NCBI GenBank assembly: GCA_002719475.1
Contig: PBHQ01000029.1
Location: forward strand, 41,732-54,517
Direction: 5' to 3'
Source: Methanobacteriota archaeon
Lineage (GTDB): Archaea; Thermoplasmatota; Poseidoniia; Poseidoniales; Poseidoniaceae
Length of the DNA: 12,786 nucleotides
This document shows, piece by piece, positions 6,871 to 12,786 of the stretch. Numbering within the stretch: position 1 is the first letter of the stretch; the number at the start of each line of letters is the position of its first letter. The translations under genes were made by a program, and so were the position numbers. The notes under the pieces were generated by a model. It made no database searches and was not told where the DNA came from. It saw only the letters and a list, made by a program, of their open reading frames with translations.

Positions 6871-7663
6871 AGATTGAACGCATCCTGCCGCCGTCCACAG
6901 CAAGACTAACACCACGGATTCCCCCAGAGTGCGGTAAGCAGAGGAACAGAACTGCATTTGCAGTCTCCTCGGGTTTAATCAGGCGTCCAATTGGAACTTG
7001 TTCGAGCCAAGATGCTTGGATATCTTCGATGGAACGACCAGTTTTCTCATTTATTGAAGAGGCAAGACTGGATAGGCGGTCAGTGTCTGTGAATCCGGGA
7101 AGTATGTTGTTAATCGTAATACATTCAGGAAGTTCGCGGGATAGAGATTTGGACCATGATGCCATTGCTCCTCTAAGGGTATTCGAAAGGCCGATATTGG
7201 GTATTGGCTCTCGAACTGAAGTGGAGATGATGTTGACGATTCTTCCTATACCCGCTTCTTGCATTCCTGGAACCAACATACGAGTAATTAGGTGGGATGC
7301 ATGGAGATGACGCTTGAATGGGCCCTCAAAATCTTCGAGTTCATTTCCAAGCAATGGTCCACCTGGTGGACCAGCTGCATTGTTCACTAGAATTTGAATT
7401 GGACCACTTTCTAACAATCCGGAAACAGTTGTTTTCACCGCATCGGAATCTTCGAGATCGAGTGCTATTGCCTCATGCCCGTCTCCTGATAGAGAATCTC
7501 TAAGTGAAATCAATGCATTTTCATCTCTGCTGCATACGATAACGTGCGCACCAGCTTCTGCCAGAGCCTTTGCGCTCGCTCTGCCAATACCTTTTGAGGC
7601 ACCACAGACCAGTGCGCGCATTCCATTCATCGCAGTATTTGTGTAAGGGCTATTCATCATCAT
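6869..7663 (-). CDS. Short-chain dehydrogenase/reductase with YxxxK replaced by SxxxR
   Basis: A 264-residue Rossmann-fold protein of the classical SDR size. The nucleotide site is CGASKGIG (G21, G25, G27), the stabilising NNAAG is at 94-98, and NIISTSV (S147 or S149) carries the usual catalytic Ser region. The C-terminal LPGFTDTDR and GVSLAVDGGR segments are typical of 3-oxoacyl-ACP reductase-like SDRs. The expected Tyr-x-x-x-Lys reads S160-N-T-L-R164, so the normal proton-relay pair is missing. I recall related SDRs with an SN..R motif at this point, which suggests a true subfamily and not damage. It may use another mechanism or bind without catalysis. Three ATG codons in a row (7655-7663) make the start uncertain by two residues; TTG just before them is less likely. 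The gene sits 37 bp after the formyltransferase and 9 bp before the TPR-like gene. Confidence 0.88.
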   Translation of the reverse strand: MMMNSPYTNTAMNGMRALVCGASKGIGRASAKALAEAGAHVIVCSRDENALISLRDSLSGDGHEAIALDLEDSDAVKTTVSGLLESGPIQILVNNAAGPPGGPLLGNELEDFEGPFKRHLHASHLITRMLVPGMQEAGIGRIVNIISTSVREPIPNIGLSNTLRGAMASWSKSLSRELPECITINNILPGFTDTDRLSSLASSINEKTGRSIEDIQASWLEQVPIGRLIKPEETANAVLFLCLPHSGGIRGVSLAVDGGRMRSI

Positions 7664-7699
7664 CAACTCATTGTATTATTGATTTTTCAATTGCTTCTA
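7664..7699 (-). promoter_or_regulatory. AT-rich gap between formyltransferase and SDR with small inverted repeat
   Basis: The minus strand contains ATTGAAAAATCAAT, a perfect 5-bp stem with a 4-base A loop, followed by AATAATACAATG. The AT-rich run could be a TATA-type promoter for the SDR gene or a weak terminator after the formyltransferase. Nothing in the sequence decides between the two. Confidence 0.3.
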
Positions 7700-8422
7700 T
7701 CAGTCCACATAATGGGCGTAGGTTTGTTCTTCTAGTTTTTTGTAGACTACCTCGAGAACATCATCGGGAGCGTTGCGGAAGGTAGGGTGACCGCTCTCTC
7801 CTTGCGGCCTTCGCATTTCGTTCCATTGGCCCATATCATAAGCCATCAATGCTTCTTTCATCAAGACTCCTGCGAGCACTAGTGTGTGAAAACATAGATC
7901 CTCATAGGTCATACCTCTTTTTACTGGAACTTCTCTTCTGAGGAGTAATTCTCCGGTATCGATTCCGTTGTCGCAAAAGTGAGTGGAAGAGCCGATTGGG
8001 ATATCGTGGTATACCGACCAAGCAGGCGATGCCGAACCACGGCAATCTGGCAATAGACCTGGATGTGAATTGATTACACCGTGTTTCGGATGTTCAAGAA
8101 TATCTCCACGAATGATTCTGGTGCCGCCAAAGACAATCAAATCGAGTTCTTTGTTCTCAATCAATGGCATAACTAGTTCAGAGTTGTGAATAGCCACCTC
8201 GACGTGCTCTATTTCAAGTCCGGCGATTTGTTCCTCAATGCTATCTGCAATCGGATTTCCTTCGATTCTTTTGAGGAATTTCTCACGTTCTTCATCGGCG
8301 ATTTCAGAGACCTCGGAAATGATGATTTCAGGGACGAAACCTTCGGACATTATCTGCTTGAGCATCTCTCTCCCGTAAGGATGTTCCTTGAGCAGTAAGT
8401 ATGCGAACCGCGGCTTCGTCAT
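7700..8422 (-). CDS. Formyltransferase-family protein (Formyl_trans_N fold), substrate unknown
   Basis: A 240-residue protein with the 10-formyltetrahydrofolate-dependent formyltransferase fold (PF00551). The catalytic triad is clear: N118 and H120 in INSHPGLLPDCRG and D155 in DNGIDTGE, spaced as in methionyl-tRNA formyltransferase (N-H gap 2, H-D gap 35). It lacks a C-terminal tRNA-binding domain, and archaea start translation with unformylated Met, so fMet-tRNA is not a likely product. PurN-type enzymes are shorter (about 200 residues) and differ around the active site. Formylation of an amino sugar or another small amine is a reasonable alternative given the GtrA-like gene in the same operon, but this is inference. 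The ATG at 8420-8422 has GAGGA 3 nt upstream; an earlier in-frame ATG at 8473 lies within aspS and is unlikely. The upstream gap carries copy 2 of the shared element. Confidence 0.85.
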   Translation of the reverse strand: MTKPRFAYLLLKEHPYGREMLKQIMSEGFVPEIIISEVSEIADEEREKFLKRIEGNPIADSIEEQIAGLEIEHVEVAIHNSELVMPLIENKELDLIVFGGTRIIRGDILEHPKHGVINSHPGLLPDCRGSASPAWSVYHDIPIGSSTHFCDNGIDTGELLLRREVPVKRGMTYEDLCFHTLVLAGVLMKEALMAYDMGQWNEMRRPQGESGHPTFRNAPDDVLEVVYKKLEEQTYAHYVD

Positions 8423-8425
8423 CGT

Positions 8426-8462
8426 TCCTCGGAGGGGCCGCTCATACCCGTTGTTTTCGGTC
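8426..8462 (-). promoter_or_regulatory. Copy 2 of the shared upstream element
   Basis: On the minus strand it begins GACCGAAAACAACGGGTAT (8444-8462), whose first two bases belong to the aspS stop codon. Then come four variable bases, GGCC and CCCTCCGAGGA with a CCTC/GAGG pairing. The final GAGGA doubles as the formyltransferase ribosome site. It differs from copy 1 by one base in the 19-base block. It may give the downstream genes a promoter separate from aspS. Confidence 0.5.
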
Positions 8463-9867
8463 AGGGCGTGCAACGCCTACGATCTCTTGGGAACAGCACA
8501 GTTTCTCTTACATTGCGACTTCCAGTCAATACCATCGTAAGTCTTGCAACTCCTAATCCCCAGCCGGCGTGTGGAGGTGCACCGAAGCGGAATCCATCGA
8601 TATAGAAGGAGAAGTCTTCAGGGTTAAGGTCCATGTCTAAGAGGTTCTGTTTCAGGACTTCAGTACGGTGCTCTCGTTGTCCTCCGCTTGTCATTTCATC
8701 TCTGCCATAATTCAAATCGAAACCGCGCGACAATTGGCCGCCAGATTGTGATGTCTCAGATTTATCATGGTAGATGTAGAATGGTTTCATCGACATTGGC
8801 CAGCGTGGGATGAAATGGAATCCGGGATGGTGCTCGGCGATAATGTCGGCGTGGTGCGCTTCAATGTCATCGCCCCATTCGATATCCTGTCCTGCTGCCT
8901 TAATCATTTCAATGGCGTCGCTGTATTCAACTCTTGGGAATGGCAAGGTCGGGATTTCAACTTCTATCTCTTCTTGATCTTGTGCTCTTCTGAAGGAATT
9001 AATGTCGTCAATGAGGTTACTATCGTTGTTTGCAATACTGCTCCAAATATGATGAATCATTCTTTCTTGCACACCCATCACGTCCTCGTCGTTAGCCCAT
9101 GCCATCTCGATATCGAAAGAGACGAATTCATTCAGATGCCGATAAGTGTCGTGTTTTTCTGCCCTGAATGCGGGGCCGATCTCAAAGACTCGCTCTAATC
9201 CACCTAGTACTGCTAATTGTTTGTACAATTGAGGGCTTTGTGAAAGATAGGCGTCCCTCTCGAAGTATTTCATTGGAAAGAGGTTGGTTCCTCCTTCTGC
9301 TGCTGCAGCGATGATTTTTGGACTGTTAATCTCCTTGAAACCCTCATTGATCAAGTGTTCTCTACCATATTGAAGAATTTTCCCGCGTAGATTGAAGATG
9401 GCATTGACATGCTTCCTTCGCAGGTCGAGAAAACGGTTGTCCAATCGAGTATCTAATTCCACGTGAACATCATCCGCAACTCCGAGGGGCAAGGGAGTTT
9501 CAGCCTGAGCCAGAATGGTTGCTAATGTCGCAACAAGTTCGTATTCAGGAGGCGGAACAGGCTCTCCTTCAGCGACTTTTGGGGGCCTCTTCTTTGCCAC
9601 GGTTCCTGTGAATTGTGCGGTTGATTCTCTGCTGAGATTTTGGATGCTGGCCAGTGTTTCATCATCCACCATTCCTTGTTTGAGGAATATCTGGCATGTT
9701 CCGGTACCGTCTCTCAAGTCAACAAAACAGATCTTTCCTTTTCCCCGAATTGCTTGGGCAAAACCGCATATAGTTACCTCCTGTCCAATGAGTTCTTCAC
9801 CTTTTGATTGAATCTGTGCAAGACTGTGGCTTCGAAACGACGTCGGGTGCAAGTTTGCCTCTGCCAT
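8461..9867 (-). CDS. aspS: Aspartyl-tRNA synthetase, archaeal type, probably non-discriminating
   Basis: A 468-residue class II synthetase that charges tRNA-Asp in the cytoplasm. The N-terminal OB-fold anticodon domain covers about 28-120, and the catalytic domain follows from AETPLPLG. Visible are the archaeal AspRS landmarks ELDTRLDNRFLDLRR, QSPQLYKQ, motif 2 FRAEKHDTYRHLNE (R235), SGGQREHR and motif 3 ending FPRDRRRCTP (R442). The Trp and Lys that make the Thermococcus enzyme specific for tRNA-Asp (W26, K85) align with Q38 and P106 here, by eye. This pattern is expected of a non-discriminating enzyme that also charges tRNA-Asn for amidation. Motif 3 reads GLGVARL where Glu normally precedes Arg. 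The ATG at 9865-9867 is the first sensible start. No clear Shine-Dalgarno site precedes it. It leads the operon with the formyltransferase gene. Confidence 0.95.
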   Translation of the reverse strand: MAEANLHPTSFRSHSLAQIQSKGEELIGQEVTICGFAQAIRGKGKICFVDLRDGTGTCQIFLKQGMVDDETLASIQNLSRESTAQFTGTVAKKRPPKVAEGEPVPPPEYELVATLATILAQAETPLPLGVADDVHVELDTRLDNRFLDLRRKHVNAIFNLRGKILQYGREHLINEGFKEINSPKIIAAAAEGGTNLFPMKYFERDAYLSQSPQLYKQLAVLGGLERVFEIGPAFRAEKHDTYRHLNEFVSFDIEMAWANDEDVMGVQERMIHHIWSSIANNDSNLIDDINSFRRAQDQEEIEVEIPTLPFPRVEYSDAIEMIKAAGQDIEWGDDIEAHHADIIAEHHPGFHFIPRWPMSMKPFYIYHDKSETSQSGGQLSRGFDLNYGRDEMTSGGQREHRTEVLKQNLLDMDLNPEDFSFYIDGFRFGAPPHAGWGLGVARLTMVLTGSRNVRETVLFPRDRRRCTP

Positions 9868-9979
9868 GAGGTATGGCCGTCATACTCCGGACTTGAACCC
9901 TCGCACGCCGCTTAGAGTATTGTATGCTGAGGAATCCTATGTCCATGTGCCTTATACGCACGCTTCAGGTCGGAGTTGC
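9868..9979. promoter_or_regulatory. Divergent promoter region between aspS and the giant surface protein
   Basis: A 112-bp gap with genes leaving both ways. TATA-like CATACAATACTC on the minus strand (9915-9926) would place an aspS transcript start about 25 nt before its ATG. On the plus strand CTTATACG (9951-9958) lies about 25 nt before the GTG at 9980, which fits a leaderless or nearly leaderless transcript. An imperfect inverted repeat, GAG(G)TATG to CATACTC, fills 9868-9887 in the aspS leader. All assignments are by eye. Confidence 0.45.
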
Positions 9980-12786
9980 GTGATTGGAGGATTCGGCAGG
10001 GTAAGTTCTGCCACCCTGTGGGTGGCAATATTGCTTGGGGCATCCATGTCTCCTTTACTACTTGGAAATGTTTCGGCATCCTCTGCAATCGGTCTTTCGG
10101 CGGATGTTTTACATGTACAGTTGTCGCCTGGAGATTCAACCAATGTGACCTTGACCATAGAAAACAATGGTTCGAGTATCGAGGATTACAATGTCTCTGT
10201 AGAATCGTCAAGTATTGCGGCATCATGGACTGTGATTGCATCTCAGGATCTAGTGGAGGATGTCTTACCTACCTTTTCACAAGACACTACAATCGTGGTT
10301 AGGTTGGCGGTGGGCGCGGCAATCTCCGATAGTGGAAGCGTGGTAATCCACGTCAATGAGACCGATGGTTCAGAATCCTCAAGCATTACTATCCATCTTT
10401 CGGTCATGCCGGATTACGGAGCGCGAATCGATACCACAGGTGTAGGGGATGAGGGGCTTGTTAGCATGGCTCCCGGAAGCACTTTGGATATTGTGATGCC
10501 AATCGTGAATGAAGGAAATGTCATCGATTCAATAGTTCTCGATGTTGAAGAAGATCCAGACCTAGCACAATGGTGGTCCGATTGGAATCTAGCGCGTCAA
10601 CCTCAACCAAGTGGCAATGAAAGTTTGAGTTTGTCAACTCCAGTTAATGGAAGCAAGCACAATACCAGTTCTGGTAATCTATCAATTTCGCTTGGCCTTA
10701 TGCACTTGACACCTTCAGTAGCTTATGGGTTGAGTATGGATGTCTATCATCCAAACAACGGCTCTTTGATATGGTCTGACAACCATGTGGTTAACCAATC
10801 AAATACGTCCATGAATTTCAGTCAATCATGGAATGCAAGTCCAGAGGGAAATGTTTCTTTGCAGGCCAACTTGACATGGAATGCAACTGTTTTGTCTAGC
10901 ACGAGTGTGGACATTTGTCTCCACGATGGAGATGAATGCATTGTTGTTCCTCCGAGCAACGGTACGGGGAACGGCACAGGTAATGGGACTGGAAACGGTA
11001 CAGGGAATGGAACAGGGAATGGCACTGGCAATGGTACCAGTATGATTCAATCCTTAGGTAGAGCGGTTCCAAATGGATGGCAAGTTCGTTGGTTGAATGA
11101 CCAATTAATCGATATGAGTCCCGGTGAGAGTAGAAACCGCACTCTCAGAATCACCGTGCCGGGAGGAATCGCGCCTACCTATCAGGGACTGAGTCTCAAA
11201 GCAGGTAGCACCAAAGGAAATCTGACATGGTCAACCACGCTAGTGATAAATGTAAGTCAGGAGTACAATGGCAGCCACGTCGATATCACCGATTCAGCGC
11301 ATGAGTGGTTACCGGGGGAGAGTGGCAATCTTAGCATTTCATTCATCAATCTAGGAACTCATGATGCCGAACATCTGCATGAAGTAGAATCAAGCACTGG
11401 TGCTTGTTCATTCCAAGTTTTGAATCCAGACGGTGGTTTGCTCACTTCAGGTTCAAGTGAAATCATCACAGTGCAAGTTGATGTTCCTGCTTCATCTCAC
11501 CTTAACGATACCTGTTCAGTTACCTTGCTGGCTACAAATGTGGCGGAATCCAGTGCCTTGCACAGTGGTACAATCAACCTTACAATTTCGGTTGTACATG
11601 CTTTGCGATTGGACTCTCCATCGGAGGTCATGTCTCTAGCGCCAGGGGGATCCAAGACTGCGATGTGGGTAGTTTCGAATGATGGCAGTGAGGATGAGGA
11701 GATTTACTTTGAGAGTCAATCTCCTGCCGGAGTGGAGGTGTCAGCACCTGAAACGTGGTTGTCTGTGGAACGTGGTTCAAGTGAACAATTCCAAGTCACC
11801 GTGTCAATTAACGAATCCAGCAATTTGGTCGGCTCAGCTACTTTCACTTTGAGTGCAAAGAGCCGCTTTAGCCAGGCAACAGCCAGCGCTGGTGCAAACC
11901 TTGAGATCAAAGCAAAATCGGGTTTTACCTTCACCGGTCCTGCGGATAATCGCGTGCAACTTCTACCCGATTCCAATACCACATTCACCCTCTTGATTTC
12001 TAGTGAAGGAACTGTTGATCAGGAATTGTCGTTGGGCAGTTCAGGTTTGGCATCCTATCTCTCATTGTCTTTAGCGAATTCTTCCGCTAACATGACCTTG
12101 CCTGCTTTGGGAAGTTTACAGTTGCAAGTAACCTTGGAAGCGGATTCAAATGCTGAGTTGGGAGACCATCTATTCGATGTCGTAATCAGTTCTGAGGGTG
12201 AATCACGAAATTTGACTCTTGTCGTTCAAATAATGCCGCTTTCAGGGGTTGCTATTTCTGGTTCATCTGATTCCTTAGTTGTAGGTTCACGCTCTGAGGT
12301 CAATAGTAGCATCTATGTTACTAACCTTGGCAATTCTGAGGATACATTCCTGATTGAATTGGATGCCTCCGGAGCAGAGGATTCCTTGTCATATTCACTG
12401 TCTGATTCCACCATCACCCTTACTCCAGGAGAATCAGGTAGTATTGGTCTACAGTTGATGCGAATCTCCGATGGGCCAGAAGAGAGTGTAGAATTGGCAT
12501 TCACCGCAACTAGTGTGAATGACCCTTCGATATCTACCTCATGGAATTTGAGTATCCTTGAACAGAGAGTGGGAGTTTCTGTTGTATTCATCAATACCCC
12601 CGACTTGGTTTCTCCAGGGCAGGAATTCAATGGTAGCATGGTATTGACCAATATAGGCAATGCCCATGATTCCTATCTGATCGCATTGAGTGGAATGGAT
12701 TGTTACATTGAGGCGGGAGTTGAATTGGCAGCGGGTCAATCCAGTCAAGCCATACCTTTCACTTGTCAGGCCATGGAGGTCTCCTC
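9980..12786 (+). CDS. Giant exported Ig/CARDB-like repeat protein with NGTG linker, C-terminus outside window
   Basis: An unbroken frame of 935 codons runs to the right edge. A signal peptide fits residues 1-35 (basic start, hydrophobic LWVAILLGASMSPLLLG, then NVSAS). The rest is about eight beta-sandwich repeats of 75-115 residues. Several share a core of 'L.PG.S....(V/I).N.GN..D.(F/Y).(I/L).L' as in VTNLGNSEDTFLIEL and LTNIGNAHDSYLIAL, close to CARDB, NEW3 or Ig-like modules. Residues 327-354 form an NGTG linker. I count about 39 N-x-S/T sequons, so heavy N-glycosylation is likely. Cysteines come in pairs inside single repeats, suggesting disulfides. A cell-surface or adhesive role is inferred; no catalytic domain is visible. 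GTG at 9980 is chosen for its fit to the signal peptide and GGAG 4 nt upstream, but the frame stays open back to ATG at 9866. Confidence 0.85.
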   Translation, partial: MIGGFGRVSSATLWVAILLGASMSPLLLGNVSASSAIGLSADVLHVQLSPGDSTNVTLTIENNGSSIEDYNVSVESSSIAASWTVIASQDLVEDVLPTFSQDTTIVVRLAVGAAISDSGSVVIHVNETDGSESSSITIHLSVMPDYGARIDTTGVGDEGLVSMAPGSTLDIVMPIVNEGNVIDSIVLDVEEDPDLAQWWSDWNLARQPQPSGNESLSLSTPVNGSKHNTSSGNLSISLGLMHLTPSVAYGLSMDVYHPNNGSLIWSDNHVVNQSNTSMNFSQSWNASPEGNVSLQANLTWNATVLSSTSVDICLHDGDECIVVPPSNGTGNGTGNGTGNGTGNGTGNGTGNGTSMIQSLGRAVPNGWQVRWLNDQLIDMSPGESRNRTLRITVPGGIAPTYQGLSLKAGSTKGNLTWSTTLVINVSQEYNGSHVDITDSAHEWLPGESGNLSISFINLGTHDAEHLHEVESSTGACSFQVLNPDGGLLTSGSSEIITVQVDVPASSHLNDTCSVTLLATNVAESSALHSGTINLTISVVHALRLDSPSEVMSLAPGGSKTAMWVVSNDGSEDEEIYFESQSPAGVEVSAPETWLSVERGSSEQFQVTVSINESSNLVGSATFTLSAKSRFSQATASAGANLEIKAKSGFTFTGPADNRVQLLPDSNTTFTLLISSEGTVDQELSLGSSGLASYLSLSLANSSANMTLPALGSLQLQVTLEADSNAELGDHLFDVVISSEGESRNLTLVVQIMPLSGVAISGSSDSLVVGSRSEVNSSIYVTNLGNSEDTFLIELDASGAEDSLSYSLSDSTITLTPGESGSIGLQLMRISDGPEESVELAFTATSVNDPSISTSWNLSILEQRVGVSVVFINTPDLVSPGQEFNGSMVLTNIGNAHDSYLIALSGMDCYIEAGVELAAGQSSQAIPFTCQAMEVS
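10009..10027. repeat. Perfect 8-bp inverted repeat in the signal-peptide coding region
   Basis: TGCCACCC, TGT, GGGTGGCA forms a GC-rich hairpin with a three-base loop, 29 bases after the proposed GTG start. It encodes part of S-A-T-L-W-V-A. It could form an mRNA hairpin near the start or a protein-binding palindrome. Confidence 0.6.
10958..11041 (+). repeat. Seven-unit Asn-Gly-Thr-Gly coding repeat
   Basis: Six units of NGTG plus a final NGTS are encoded in tandem 12-base units. Each unit uses a different mix of codons for Asn, Gly and Thr, so the amino-acid pattern is kept while the DNA has diverged. Every unit is an N-glycosylation sequon. It separates a domain holding a Cys pair (ICLHDGDEC) from the following Ig-like repeats and probably acts as a glycosylated spacer. 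Confidence 0.9.

Noticed and set aside
7355..7373. Perfect 9-bp inverted repeat TGGTCCACC/GGTGGACCA
   Set aside because: It lies inside the SDR gene and follows from codons for Gly-Pro-Pro-Gly-Gly-Pro after the NNAA motif, so coding explains it.
8767..9198. 143-codon plus-strand frame opposite aspS
   Set aside because: It is an antisense shadow of well conserved AspRS sequence, with no ribosome site or family match.
9889..9900. tRNA T-arm-like GGGTTCAAGTCC on the minus strand before aspS
   Set aside because: The flanking T-stem bases do not pair beyond two positions, and no acceptor, D or anticodon arm can be built around it.
10822..11031. Minus-strand frame with Pro-Val-Pro-Phe repeats
   Set aside because: It is the antisense of the NGTG repeat codons and has no independent support.
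10958..11041. CRISPR or simple DNA microsatellite
   Set aside because: The 12-base units are imperfect, adjoin without spacers and stay in frame with a constant peptide, so this is a coding repeat.

Overview
The window looks like chromosomal DNA of a marine euryarchaeon, most likely a Candidatus Poseidoniales (Marine Group II) genome. The reasons are an archaeal-type aspartyl-tRNA synthetase, short Shine-Dalgarno sites matching the end of archaeal 16S rRNA (GGTGAT, GAGGTG, GGAGG), tight ATGA-type gene overlaps, and exported proteins full of N-glycosylation sequons. The lineage is an inference from style and gene content; no marker was placed on a tree. I see no rRNA, tRNA, CRISPR array, insertion sequence, phage gene or integration site. 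The longest stretch without a gene is about 110 bases.

Region 1 (1-3412, minus strand) is a three-gene unit read as LLM-class flavin oxidoreductase, asparaginase II-family amidohydrolase, then ALDH8-like aldehyde dehydrogenase, which is cut by the left edge. The first junction is a classic ATGA overlap. The second is a CTGA overlap that implies a CTG start codon with an ideal Shine-Dalgarno site. Together the three would suit oxygenation, amide hydrolysis and aldehyde oxidation of one nitrogen-containing substrate; this pathway is a proposal.

Region 2 (3413-6035) holds a divergent promoter region, a plus-strand membrane-anchored sorbosone dehydrogenase-like beta-propeller, and a convergent minus-strand M28 metallopeptidase lipoprotein with only 11 bp between their stop codons.

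Region 3 (6082-9867, minus strand) reads aspS, formyltransferase, an SDR with an altered active site, a small TPR-like protein and a GtrA-like membrane protein, and may continue into the M28 gene. The AspRS carries residues expected of a non-discriminating enzyme. The formyltransferase is unlikely to make fMet-tRNA in an archaeon, and with GtrA it hints at surface-glycan work.

Region 4 (9980-12786, plus strand) is the N-terminal 935 residues of a very large exported protein built from Ig-like/CARDB-like repeats. It has a (Asn-Gly-Thr-Gly)n linker and about 39 N-glycosylation sequons, and it runs off the right edge.

A 19-bp element with one mismatch, embedded in a longer similar block, lies upstream of both the LLM gene and the formyltransferase gene. 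It is the best candidate for an undescribed regulatory or promoter motif here. Beyond it I found no complete new system; the other leads are the CTG start, the possible catabolic trio and the sequon-rich surface protein.
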